Shown: piece after piece, positions 40,234 to 50,200 of the stretch
How the letters are laid out: every line of letters starts with the position of its first letter
Position numbering within the stretch: the stretch's first letter is position 1
Origin: Methylotenera sp.
GTDB taxonomy: Bacteria; Pseudomonadota; Gammaproteobacteria; Burkholderiales; Methylophilaceae
Length of the DNA: 59,663 nucleotides
NCBI GenBank assembly: GCA_021732365.1
Contig: JAKFVD010000008.1
Location: 1-59,663, forward strand
Direction: 5' to 3'
The notes under the pieces: generated by a model
Database searches by the model: none
Seen by the model: only the letters and a program-made list of their open reading frames with translations
Told to the model about the DNA's origin: nothing
Program-made: the position numbers and the translations under genes

Positions 40234-40794
40234 ATGTCAAAAGCTAACAAATCAGCTCGTTACAGTAAACCAGTGATCATCTTGCATTGGTTAATGTTGC
40301 TATTAATGATTGGTGTTTATAGCTTTATTGAGTTGCGCGTTTTGTTTCCTAAAGGCACAGAGCCGCGCGAGTTGATGAAAACGATACACTTTATGTTGGG
40401 TCTTACCGTGTTTTTATTTGTGCTAATACGTATTTATTTCAGGCTTTTTAGTACAACACCAGCAATTGAGCCTGTGCCCAGCTTGTTAGTGCAATATGTA
40501 TCAAAAGCCATGCATTTAGCCTTATACGCCTTGATGATAGCGATGCCAATTGCAGGCTGGTTAATATTAAGTGCGACTGGCAAACCGATTCCATTTTATG
40601 GCTTAGAGCTTCCGCCGATTGTCGCCAAAAATAAAGAACTTGCGGACAATATTAAAGAATTGCATGAAGCGGCTGGCAGCCTAGGCTATTTTTTAATTGC
40701 AGGTCACGCCTTAGCTGGTTTGTATCATCATTATATTAGGCGCGATAATGTGTTAACTAGAATGCTATTAAGTAAATCTAACTTAACAAACTGA
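40234..40794 (+). CDS. Cytochrome b561-family protein
   Basis: 186 residues; ATG 40234 with AAGGA seven bases upstream, preferred to an in-frame TTG at 40216. Four helices with His in IILHWLMLLL, MKTIHFMLGLTVF, MHLALYALMIAMPIAGW and LHEAAGSLGYFLIAGHALAGLYHHY. Haem-b quinol-linked electron carrier. 42 bases after the eptA gene, so probably the tail of the envelope operon. Confidence 0.86.
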   Translation: MSKANKSARYSKPVIILHWLMLLLMIGVYSFIELRVLFPKGTEPRELMKTIHFMLGLTVFLFVLIRIYFRLFSTTPAIEPVPSLLVQYVSKAMHLALYALMIAMPIAGWLILSATGKPIPFYGLELPPIVAKNKELADNIKELHEAAGSLGYFLIAGHALAGLYHHYIRRDNVLTRMLLSKSNLTN

Positions 40795-40805
40795 ATATTT
40801 ACTTA

Positions 40806-41273
40806 TTATGGGCATTGCAAGTATTCTGGCGCGGATGTGCTAATTTGGCCTCGCTCAATCCACATCATGACTTTAACGCGGTTATCTACGTGGCAAGCGT
40901 CTATGTAGCCAATCGCGCCGCTGGTTTGGGCTACGTAGCGCAGCACGGCTTCTTCTGAGTTAACCGAATAGGGCGGTAATATGCCGTTAAAGTATTGGCC
41001 GTTCCAGTAATCAATTTGTTTTTTAGGCAAGCTACCCAATACCGTCTGTGAAAATTGCTGTCTTAATGGATGTTCTGACCTTAAATTAACAGGCTTAATG
41101 CGCTGCCCTTTTGACCAATACAGTTGTTTGCGCCAGTAAATCAGACTTAGCTCATTATTTGCTATTTTTAGCTCATCGCTATTCACAATAACAGCAATAA
41201 CAGGCGTATTGCTGTCTGCGCGTGCCAGCGGCAACACGCTAAACAGCAGCCCAATAATCAACAGTTTACGCAT
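40806..41273 (-). CDS. PstS-like periplasmic substrate-binding protein (short)
   Basis: 156 residues from ATG 41273. Signal peptide (LLIIGLLFSVLPLARA-DSN) then ANNELSLIYWRKQLYWSKGQRIKPVNLRSEHPLRQQFSQTVLG, a pattern of short phosphate-binding-like proteins that often lie beside porins and two-component systems. About half the length of PstS, so probably one lobe with a regulatory role. The start lies beside the stop of the broken porin gene. Confidence 0.78.
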   Translation of the reverse strand: MRKLLIIGLLFSVLPLARADSNTPVIAVIVNSDELKIANNELSLIYWRKQLYWSKGQRIKPVNLRSEHPLRQQFSQTVLGSLPKKQIDYWNGQYFNGILPPYSVNSEEAVLRYVAQTSGAIGYIDACHVDNRVKVMMWIERGQISTSAPEYLQCP

Positions 41274-41284
41274 TAGAATAAGCA

Positions 41285-42290
41285 TTAAAAAAACAGGGCA
41301 AAAGACGCGCTAAACCCACGCGGTGATTCTGGCAAACCTTCGCTGCCACCAGTGAATTCCAGTTTTAGTAATTGTGTTGGCTTCACCCGCAAAGTGGCCC
41401 CAACCAGCCAGCGTTCATTGGCATTTTCATTTGGGCGCTGCAAGGTCTCAAGCCGCGTAATCCAATACCAATCTTGTAAACCTAGGCTATTAAGCGGCAC
41501 GGCTGTTTGCAAATAAGCGCCACTACCGCCATCACGGTTGCTGGTATTAAAGCGTTGAAAAGCCTCTGCGCTCACTTCAATATTTTTTATCGTTGTTACA
41601 ACATCTAAGCCCAGCATGCGATAGCTGGCAGCATTCAAGCCTTGTTCACGAAAAGATAATAATGAAATACCAATATCGGATTGGTTTTTTAAACTAAGAC
41701 GCAAACCACGCACATGCTCAAATTGCCGCTCTTCATCGTCTTGCTCTTGATCTTCTAGCAGCTCACCAAATAGTTTGTATTCACAAAGCACCTTTTTCTA
41801 ATGGAATAGCACCATGTAGCATCACGCCGTTGGTTGCAGTAGGAAAAAGTTGTGTGGTTGCAAGCGGGCGCGATGTTGTCCACACTAATGGCGGCGCATG
41901 TAATAGATTCCAGCGACTATTGGGGGTTAAAAAACGGCCAGCACGAAAGTTAATTTTTTCAGATAAATTGTAATCAATATAAAAACGCTCTAGGTCGAGG
42001 CGACTTTCTTTGCGTGAAAAATTTTCATCATCATTCCATGCTAGTGGGCGTTCTAACTCAAGCTCACTAAAAAAACTCAAGCGACTGTCACCTGTCCAGG
42101 TTAATAGTAAACTCACCTCATTAATGGCGGCTTCGGCCTCTTGGTCTCTGTGCAAAGTAATGCCAGCGCTACTGTAACCACCTAGCTGAAAACCATCTAG
42201 CCAATTGGCATTTTCTTCCGCTAGCACAGGCTTGCATAGCAGTGTGGAGAGTACTAGACTTACAAAGATGACAATAAAGCTTTTTCGCAT
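41285..42290 (-). pseudogene. Outer-membrane porin-like gene broken by a frameshift
   Basis: Two minus-strand frames join into one barrel protein. The first (ATG 42290, signal ending PVLA-EEN, then WLDGFQLGGYSSAGITLHRDQEAE... PLEKGAL) stops at 41781. The second, in the next frame, continues EYKLFGELLEDQEQ and runs to the barrel end (SASFALFF) at 41285. Deleting one base in the T5/A5 tract at 41793-41797 restores one frame (about 335 residues, ...IPLEKVLCEYKLFGE). Could be a true pseudogene, phase-variable tract, or a sequencing error. GGAA precedes ATG 42290. Confidence 0.75.
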
Positions 42291-42333
42291 AATCAATTCC
42301 AAAGCCGCAGCATATTTGCAGCGTTATCTCGAA

Positions 42334-42354
42334 AGTTATGATTGTCTCATAACT
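42334..42354. promoter_or_regulatory. Inverted repeat between divergent porin and kinase genes
   Basis: Perfect 8-bp arms AGTTATGA / TCATAACT around TTGTC, central in the 90-base gap between the porin (start 42290) and the kinase (start 42380). Good candidate operator for the partner regulator. No sigma-54 type -24/-12 element is obvious nearby. Confidence 0.5.
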
Positions 42355-42379
42355 GCCCAATATCAGCCTTAATATCCAC

Positions 42380-44044
42380 TTGATAAAACGTCTTACGATT
42401 CGCCAATTGTTACTATTGGCCTTTTTGCTAGCAGGCTTATTGCCCGCTATGTTGGTGAGTTTTTTAAGTTTTTATCAAGCCAAAACAGCACTCAAAAAAG
42501 AAATCACGCGCGATTTACAAACCTTAAGCCAAACCGTTGCCAATAACGTGTCGCGCATGATGTTTGAGCGTACCCAGAATGTGGCTTCTTGGAGTCGGCT
42601 GGCGATTATGCAAGAGCTGCAAATCGACGATATTGATAAACACTTATCGACTTTTTTGCGAGAGTTGCAATTAAGCTATGGCGATGTTTATCGCACCATT
42701 TATGTGGTTAATACGCAAAGCAAAGTCGTTGCTTCTAGTAATCCGCGCCAGTTAAACCAAATTATTATCGCACCTGAATCTTGGTTTAGCGTTGGTGTGG
42801 GCGATAAGAAAATCGCTTTTTCTATTATTCAGAACGATATGCTGGCACTTTCGCAAGATGTGATAGAACCCAGTTCTAATCAAGTAATTGGGCGCTTGAT
42901 AGCAGAATTTAATTGGCAACAAATACAACACTTATTAAGTTCGGCAGTGCAAAAACCATCATCAGTGGCCTTATTGGGCGAGCAAGGTAAGCCGCTGGCA
43001 GCCAGCACTAATTGGAACCAAAAAGCTGGCTATGAAATGCATGCGGTGAGTCAGTTTAGTATTCAGTCTGCCGCGCCAACTTGGCAAGTACGGGTAGAAA
43101 AATTGCATTCATTAGCAGTAGAGCCTGTGCACCGTTTGGGCTATATTTTCTTAGCGCTTTTAGCGAGCACACTGTTATTTGCAGCATTTTTGGTGACACC
43201 AATCGCACAGGCCATTACACAGCCGCTGGCTAAATTAACGTTATTTGTGCGTAGCTTTAAACAAGAGCAGTTAGCAGAAACGCCCAAAACTGGGCCGCCA
43301 GAAGTGCAAGAGCTAGCAATTGCTTTTGAAAATATGATGCAAGATTTAGCTAAAACGCAGGACAATTTAACGCGCGCCGCCAAGCTTGCGGTGGTAGGCG
43401 AAATGGCCGCAGCCATGAGCCACGAAGTGCGCACGCCGTTGGGCATATTGCGCTCATCGGCCGATTTATTGCTGCGCGAGCCTAAGCTGACTAAAGACGG
43501 AAAGGAAGTGCTGGGCTTTATTATTTCGGAAACCGAGCGGCTAAATAGGCTGGTTTCTACCTTAATCGATTCTGCACGCCCACGCCAGCCACAGTTTGTT
43601 GCCGTTGATTTGGCCGACCTAATCAAAAAAGTGATTGGTATGCTACGTGGGCAATCAGAGCCTAAAAAAATCACCCTTAATTTAGCGTTAAGTAAGCCGC
43701 TAATAGCAGAAATTGATCACGATCAAATCACTCAAGTCATCATGAATATCGTTTTAAACGCGATACAAATTTTGCCAATGGGCGGCCAAATATTTATTCG
43801 TTTATATCAAGAGCAAGATACTGCAATGATTGAGGTGGCTGATGATGGACCAGGCATTACTGATACCAATCAAGCGCATATTTTTGAGCCATTTTTTACC
43901 CAGCGTGCAGGCGGCGTTGGTTTAGGTTTGGCCGTGGTGCGGCAAATTGTGCAGGCACATAGCGGCGATATTCGCTATAGAAACAGCCAGTTTGGCGGCG
44001 CACAGTTTACAATCTCATTACCAACTCACAGAGTAACAACTTAA
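42380..44044 (+). CDS. Membrane sensor histidine kinase
   Basis: 554 residues. TTG start at 42380 chosen because it just precedes the first membrane helix (LLLLAFLLAGLLPAMLVSFL); the next ATG would remove it. A periplasmic dCache-like sensor (about 40-245), a second helix (LGYIFLALLASTLLFAAFLV), HAMP-like linker, phospho-acceptor AAMSHEVRTPLGIL (His), N-box NIVLNAIQILP and G-boxes DDGPGI and GGVGLGLAVVRQI. Pairs with the sigma-54 regulator 4 bases downstream. Confidence 0.92.
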   Translation: MIKRLTIRQLLLLAFLLAGLLPAMLVSFLSFYQAKTALKKEITRDLQTLSQTVANNVSRMMFERTQNVASWSRLAIMQELQIDDIDKHLSTFLRELQLSYGDVYRTIYVVNTQSKVVASSNPRQLNQIIIAPESWFSVGVGDKKIAFSIIQNDMLALSQDVIEPSSNQVIGRLIAEFNWQQIQHLLSSAVQKPSSVALLGEQGKPLAASTNWNQKAGYEMHAVSQFSIQSAAPTWQVRVEKLHSLAVEPVHRLGYIFLALLASTLLFAAFLVTPIAQAITQPLAKLTLFVRSFKQEQLAETPKTGPPEVQELAIAFENMMQDLAKTQDNLTRAAKLAVVGEMAAAMSHEVRTPLGILRSSADLLLREPKLTKDGKEVLGFIISETERLNRLVSTLIDSARPRQPQFVAVDLADLIKKVIGMLRGQSEPKKITLNLALSKPLIAEIDHDQITQVIMNIVLNAIQILPMGGQIFIRLYQEQDTAMIEVADDGPGITDTNQAHIFEPFFTQRAGGVGLGLAVVRQIVQAHSGDIRYRNSQFGGAQFTISLPTHRVTT

Positions 44045-44047
44045 CCC

Positions 44048-45397
44048 ATGCAAAAACAATGCACTATTTTGGCGGTAGATGACGAACCGAATATGCGCCG
44101 TTTGCTGGAAATTAGCCTGCGCCAAGCTGGCTACAAGCCTTTGCTAGCAGCAGATGGCAATGAAGCGCTTGTGCAAATTAAAAACCAGCATATTGATTTA
44201 GTGGTGAGTGATTTACATATGCCCAGTATGAATGGGCTGACATTGCTGCAAGCGATTCGGCAAGAAAACGAGACGTTACCTTTTATTATGGTGACAGCAT
44301 TGGGTGAAATTAAAACAGCCGTAGAAGCCATGAAACTGGGTGCCAGTGATTATATTTTGCGCCCATTTGATTTAGAAACGCTAGAAATTGCCATTGCAAA
44401 AGCATTAAGTACCAGGCGCTTGCAGCTTGAAAATACCTATTTAAAAACACATAACCATGCTGGGCTTATTGGTGCTGATTTTATTGGCGAAAGCGCACCT
44501 ATGCTGGCCTTAAAACAGCTTATTCGGCAAGTGGCGCCAGAAAAAGCAACCGTACTGATTACAGGCGAAACAGGCACAGACAAAGAGTTGGTAGCAAAGG
44601 CCATTCATGCGGCGTCACTACGCAAAAATGGTTTATTTGTGGCGATCAATTGCGCGGCGATTCCAGCTGAAATATTAGAGTCAGAATTATTTGGCCACGA
44701 AAAGGGCGCTTTTACAGGTGCGATAAAAGAGCGTATTGGTAAATTTGAGCTGGCAGATGGCGGCACACTTTTTTTAGATGAAATTTCTGAAATGCCGATT
44801 CAGCTACAAGCTAAGCTTTTACGGGTATTGCAAGAAGGTGTTGTAGAAAAAATCGGCAGTAATAAATCATTAACTTTAGACGTGCGGGTGGTTGCGGCAA
44901 CCAATCGTGACCCTTTACAAGCAGTAAAAGACGGCAAATTGCGTGAAGATTTATTTTACAGGCTGAATGTTTTTCAGTTAAACACTCCGCCATTACGCGA
45001 GCGCCCAGAAGATATTAAACGGTTGGTACAGTATTTTTTAGCGAAAAGCGGTACGCAGATTTCTGATGCAGCACTTATGCATTTACAGAGTTACGCTTGG
45101 CCAGGCAATGTGCGCGAGCTGGAAAATATACTAGAACGTGCCGCTATTTTGGCGGCTAAGCAGACTGTTTTACCGCAACATTTGCCTGCAGATATGACGC
45201 CTGTTGCTGATTCAGCCAGCAATTTTGTGGCATCTGAACAGCCATTTTCTATTCCGCAAATGACAGCGCAAATAGAAAAAAAATTAATCGTTGAAGCACT
45301 GGCTGCCAGCCACGGCAACAAATCCAAAGCGGCTAAATTACTAGAAATTAGTGAACGCTCACTTTGGTATAAGCTCGACCAACTTAACCTTAAATAA
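44048..45397 (+). CDS. Sigma-54-dependent response regulator (Walker A Gly-to-Asp)
   Basis: 449 residues: receiver (Asp55 in VVSDLHMPS; usual Lys is Arg105 in ILRPFD), AAA+ domain and Fis-type helix-turn-helix ([23 protein letters not shown]). GAFTGA is intact ([15 protein letters not shown]), Walker B is FLDEISEMP, and arginine-finger region REDLFYRLN is present. The Walker A reads GETGTDKE where the family has GETGTGKE or GESGTGKE: Asp178 is GAC at 44579-44581, one base from Gly. ATPase activity may be lost. Target porin is frameshifted. Confidence 0.93.
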   Translation: MQKQCTILAVDDEPNMRRLLEISLRQAGYKPLLAADGNEALVQIKNQHIDLVVSDLHMPSMNGLTLLQAIRQENETLPFIMVTALGEIKTAVEAMKLGASDYILRPFDLETLEIAIAKALSTRRLQLENTYLKTHNHAGLIGADFIGESAPMLALKQLIRQVAPEKATVLITGETGTDKELVAKAIHAASLRKNGLFVAINCAAIPAEILESELFGHEKGAFTGAIKERIGKFELADGGTLFLDEISEMPIQLQAKLLRVLQEGVVEKIGSNKSLTLDVRVVAATNRDPLQAVKDGKLREDLFYRLNVFQLNTPPLRERPEDIKRLVQYFLAKSGTQISDAALMHLQSYAWPGNVRELENILERAAILAAKQTVLPQHLPADMTPVADSASNFVASEQPFSIPQMTAQIEKKLIVEALAASHGNKSKAAKLLEISERSLWYKLDQLNLK

Positions 45398-45425
45398 TTG
45401 TCATCAAAAATTCATTTACTTGCCA

Positions 45426-45469
45426 TTGACAATGTTACTTAACGTTGTTAAATTAACGATGTTAAGTAA
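45426..45469 (+). promoter_or_regulatory. tetR promoter with 35-bp palindromic operator
   Basis: TTGACA at 45426 and TAAATT at 45449 are 17 bases apart. The palindrome TTACTTAAC...GTTAAGTAA (45435-45469) covers the spacer and -10, and inner half-sites GTTAA/TTAAC surround the centre at 45452. A repressor dimer pair bound here would block the promoter. It lies 24 bases before the TetR start. Confidence 0.75.
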
Positions 45470-45493
45470 AAAGTATAAGTAAATTATTTTAGT

Positions 45494-46120
45494 ATGCCAC
45501 CAAAACCTAAAACTGAGTTTGAGCGTCAACAACTGCGTACGTTAATTATGGATGCAGCGCGCGAGCTATTTGTTTCGCGTGGGGTAGAAGCGGTGACGAT
45601 GCGTGAAATTGCTAAGCGAATTGGTTATTCTGCGACTAGTATCTATTTGCACTTTGCCGATAAAGAAGCCTTAATTCGCGCGATATGCGATACCGATTTT
45701 TTAGCGCTGGCCGATGCCTTAAAAAACAACTTGGTGATTACTGACCCCGTTGAGCGCATGCTGGCTTTTGGGCGTGGATATGCGCAATTTGCGCTTAATT
45801 ATCCTAATCACTACCGCATGATGTTTATGACCGAACACCCACCCTGCGACCCTGAAATTTCTAGCGTGCAGCAAAACAATGCAGAGCAAGATGCTTATTT
45901 TCAGTTAAAAATAGTGGTTAATGAGGTGTTTTTAGCGGGTAAATTTAAGCCAGATTTAAAAGACTCTGAGCTGATTGCACAAACCGTTTGGGCGGGTATG
46001 CACGGCGTTTGCGCTTTGCAAATTAGTATGGCGAACGACATTTGGGTGAACTGGGCTGGCATTGAGCAGCGTTTGCAGATGATGCAATTAACCTTGATGC
46101 GTGGCCTGATGCGAGATTAA
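45494..46120 (+). CDS. TetR/AcrR-family repressor
   Basis: 208 residues. N-terminal helix-turn-helix (IMDAARELFVSRGVEAVTMREIAKRIGYSATSIYLHFADKEAL) is classic TetR; the C-terminal ligand part is variable with a TetR_C_33-like look (MLAFGRGYAQFALNYPNHYRMMFM). Expected to repress itself and the RND genes through the palindrome just upstream. First gene of the efflux operon. Confidence 0.92.
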   Translation: MPPKPKTEFERQQLRTLIMDAARELFVSRGVEAVTMREIAKRIGYSATSIYLHFADKEALIRAICDTDFLALADALKNNLVITDPVERMLAFGRGYAQFALNYPNHYRMMFMTEHPPCDPEISSVQQNNAEQDAYFQLKIVVNEVFLAGKFKPDLKDSELIAQTVWAGMHGVCALQISMANDIWVNWAGIEQRLQMMQLTLMRGLMRD

Positions 46121-46160
46121 TCATTAGCCAAATCTAAAATTAAACAAATCAGCAATTAAT

Positions 46161-47288
46161 ATGAATGTGAAAAATCTGAAAGCTAATATGCACTTAAAAA
46201 TAAGCACCTTATTCATGATAGCAACGCTGCTTGTGGGTTGTGACAAGCCACCACAAGCCCCACCGCCACCACGGCCAGCTTTAGTTATGGTGGTTGGCCA
46301 AACGAGCATAGAGCGTGGCATGGTGTTGGTGGGTGAGGTGAAATCGCGCTTTGAATCTAACCAAGGGTTTAGAATCAACGGCAAAATTATTGAGCGTAAA
46401 GTCGAGGTTGGCAGTGTGGTAAAAAAAGGCCAAATATTGGCGCTATTAGATGCTGCAGATAGCAACTTAACGGCCGCTGCGGCATTCGCTAACGTCCGCG
46501 CAGCAGAAGCCAGTCATGCACTTGCCAGCGCAGAGGTAGAACGCCAGCGCATGTTATTTGATAAAAAATTTATCTCTGCTTCTGCGCTTGATTTGCGCGA
46601 AGCGGAGTTAAAAACTTCAGCCGCGCGTTTGCAACAGGTTAAAGCGCAAGCTGCGGTATCTAGCAATCAATCACGATATACCAGCTTAATGGCAGACAGA
46701 GATGGCGTGGTCACACAAATTCGCGCAGAGCCAGGCCAAGTGGTTGCGGCGGGTGAAATGGTAGCGCAAGTGGTTGATACGCAACAAGTGGAGGTGCTGG
46801 TTGCCGTGCCAGAATCGCGTGTAGCAGGCTTAAAAGTAGGAGATGCTGCTGTACTTAAATTATGGGCAAACCAATTATCAAATCCTAACAAAACCTATAC
46901 AGGAAAAGTGCGCGAAATTGCACCAGCAGCCAGCTCGGCTACCCGCGCGTTTGATGTACGTGTGGCGATTTCAGATGCAGATGAAAATCTAAAATTGGGC
47001 ATGACGGCTGGCGTGCGCTTTGGCAACGAAGAATTAACCGCAGATTTAATCGTACCTTCCAGCGCGCTGACCCAAATCAATGGCAAAACCAGCGTTTGGA
47101 TTGTGGATAAAGCTGGTATTGTAAATCCACGCGCAGTGATAGCTGGCCAATTTACAGAAGATGGCGTGCTGATAAGCAGTGGTTTGCAGGCGGGTGAAAT
47201 GGTTGCGATTGCTGGCGTACATACTTTAATTAAAGGTCAAAAAGTAAAACCAACACCACAGCCCGCGCCATCAGGGTTAACGCCATGA
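46161..47288 (+). CDS. RND efflux periplasmic adaptor (lipoprotein)
   Basis: 375 residues. Lipobox LLVGC at Cys27, so anchored to the inner membrane. Then barrel-sandwich hybrid (GFRINGKIIERKVEVGSVVKKGQILALLD), coiled helices (AAAAFANVRAAEASHALASAEVERQRMLF), DGVVTQIRAEPGQVVAAGEMVAQVVD and membrane-proximal strands. AcrA/MexA type. ATG 46188 is another start. The stop overlaps the RND gene ATG (ATGA). Confidence 0.92.
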   Translation: MNVKNLKANMHLKISTLFMIATLLVGCDKPPQAPPPPRPALVMVVGQTSIERGMVLVGEVKSRFESNQGFRINGKIIERKVEVGSVVKKGQILALLDAADSNLTAAAAFANVRAAEASHALASAEVERQRMLFDKKFISASALDLREAELKTSAARLQQVKAQAAVSSNQSRYTSLMADRDGVVTQIRAEPGQVVAAGEMVAQVVDTQQVEVLVAVPESRVAGLKVGDAAVLKLWANQLSNPNKTYTGKVREIAPAASSATRAFDVRVAISDADENLKLGMTAGVRFGNEELTADLIVPSSALTQINGKTSVWIVDKAGIVNPRAVIAGQFTEDGVLISSGLQAGEMVAIAGVHTLIKGQKVKPTPQPAPSGLTP

Positions 47289-50200
47289 CTGAATCAGAAA
47301 ACCCTCAAAAAACTAGCTTTAACCTATCTGTTTGGGCATTAAATCATCAAAAATTAGTGTTGTATTTGATGTTAATGCTCACAGTTTCAGGCTTGTTGGC
47401 ATACAGTAAATTAGGTCAATCTGAAGACCCGCCTTTTACTTTTAAGGTTATGCTAGTGCGCACCAGTTGGCCAGGGGCGAGTGCGATTGAAGTAGAGCAG
47501 CAAATCACTGATAAGCTCGAAAAAAAGTTACAAGAAACACCGCACTTAGATTACACCAGCAGCTATTCAAGGCCTGGTGAGTCTGTGATTTTTGTTGTGA
47601 TTAAAGATGATACGTTTTCAGAAGACATTCCTGATATTTGGTATCAAATACGCAAAAAAGTGGGGGATATTCGCCACACTTTGCCACAAAACATTGAAAG
47701 CCTGACTTTTAATGACGAATTTAGCGATGTTTACGGCAGCATGTATGCGCTCACGGGTGATGGCTTTGATAATTTTGCATTAAAAAAACAGGCAGAAATC
47801 ATTCGTGCGGAGTTGTTAACTGCCAAAGATGTGGCAAAGATTGATTTTTTTGGCGAGCAAAGACAGCGTATATATATAGAGTTATCTAACGCTAAGCTTT
47901 CTACCTTGGGGGTTAGCACCACCGCGTTAGTCAATACGCTGCAAACGCAAAATGCCGTTGTAAAAAGTGGCACGTTTGATTCATCTAATGAGCGCATTCG
48001 CATTGAGGTATCGGGCCGCTATAACACACTAGACAATCTGCGCAATTTAAGGCTGCGTGCCAATAATCAAGATTTTAGGCTGGGCGATGTAGCGCGCATT
48101 TATCGCGGCTATGAAAATCCGCCAAGGGACACCGTACGTTATAACGGCGCGGAGACTTTATTGCTGGGTATAAGCATGCGCGAGGGTGGCGATGTGATTG
48201 CGCTGGGGCATGAGCTGGACGCGAAAATAGCCCGTATTCAACAAAACTTGCCAGTAGGTTTAAGCTTTGAAACCGTGACAGCGCAACCTAAAATAGTTGC
48301 AAGCTCGGTCAACGACTTTGTTACTTCTTTAATTGAAGCCTTGGTGATTGTATTAGGCGTTAGCCTGCTATCTTTGGGCTTGCGCACGGGTATCGTGGTG
48401 GCAATCACTATTCCCGTTGTGCTGGCAGCCACTTTTTTGGTGATGCAGTTAATGGATATTGGTCTGCATAAAATTTCACTGGGCGCGCTGATATTAGCGC
48501 TGGGTTTACTGGTGGATGATGCGATTATTGCTGTAGAAATGATGTCTTCCAAAATGGAACAAGGCATGCAGCGCATGCAAGCGGCGGCTTTTGCTTATAC
48601 CTCTACCGCCATGCCAATGCTCACAGGTACGCTGGTTACGGTTGCAGGCTTTTTGCCGATTGCAACTGCTGCAAGCTCTACTGGTGAATATACGCGGTCA
48701 ATCTTTCAAGTTTCAGCCATTGCCTTAATTATTTCATGGGTAGCAGCGGTAATTTTTGTGCCGTATCTTGGCTATCATTTATTGCCCGATTACAGCAAAA
48801 AACCAACAGATTCTAAGCTTAAAATTTGGCTTAAAAATAGGGTTAAGTTAACGGCTAAAAATGATGAAAATCATCATCACGATATTTATAACAGCGCATT
48901 TTATAGCCGTTTTCGTTCATTAGTCACCACTTGCGTGCGCTATCGCAAAACCGTGATTGCGATTACTTTTATCTTATTTGTATTATCCATATTAGGTTTC
49001 GGTAAAGTGCAACAACAGTTTTTCCCAGATTCAACGCGTTTGGAATTGGTGGTAGATATGCGTATGACAGAGGGTGCGACTTATCTGGCAACGAATAACG
49101 AGGTGAAAAAATTAGAAACTTGGCTACGCGCTTGGAATCAAAAAAATAAAGGCATTGATAACTTTGTGGCTTATATAGGCACAGGCGCGCCACGCTATTA
49201 TTTGCCTTTAGATGTTCAGTTGCCGCACCAAGGTTTTGCACAATTTGTGATATTAAGTAAAGATTTGCAGGCACGCGAAGCCTTACGCGGCGAATTATTG
49301 AGTTTATTTGAGCGTGATTTTCCAGCACTAAGAGCTTCAGTGTTGCGTTTAGAAAACGGCCCGCCAGTGGGATTCCCAGTGCAATTTAGGGTGGATGGCA
49401 GCGATATCGCACAAATCCGCCAGATTTCACACCAAATCGCAGACGTGATGCGCGCAAACCCTAATTTAGTAAATGTGCAATTGGGCTGGGAAGAGCCTAG
49501 CAAAGTGATTAAAGTGAGCATAGATCAGGCAAAAGCCAGATTGTTGGGCGTCAGTTCGGTGGATGTGGCCAATGTGTTAAATGCGGCCTTAAGCGAGCTG
49601 TATATCACCGAATTTAGAGAGGGCAATGAGCGTATTGATTTGGTGGCACGTGGTGCAGAGGTAGAACGTACACAATTATCGCGTCTGCCCAATTTGATGA
49701 TTAATGTGCAAAATGGCAGCGCAACTCAATCTGCCGTACCTTTAGCGCAACTGGCAACGATTACTTCTGAGTTTGAAGAGGGCGTGATTTGGCGGCGTAA
49801 CCGCGTGCCATCCATTACAGTGCGCGCGCATTTGCGTGGTAATTTGCAAGCACCTGTCGTTTCTGCGCAAATAGAAGAAAAACTCAACACCATTAAAGCC
49901 AATTTGCCAGTTGGTGTAACCGTTGAAACAGGTGGCGCTGTAGAAGAGTCGGCTAAAGGCGGCGCATCGGTAGCCAAAGGCGCGCCTTTATTTTTAGTGG
50001 TGGTGTTAACACTATTAATTTTGCAGTTACAAAGTTTTTCGCGCGTATTTTTAGTCTTGCTTACCGCACCATTGGGTTTAATTGGAGTCACAATTGCATT
50101 GTTGCTGTTTGATAAGCCATTTGGTTTTGTGGCGATGTTAGGCACTATTGCCTTATCCGGCATGATTATGCGTAATTCGGTGATTTTAGTGGATCAGATT

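Noticed and set aside
42291..42379. Sigma-54 promoter for the porin
   Set aside because: No TGGCAC-N5-TTGC match on either strand.
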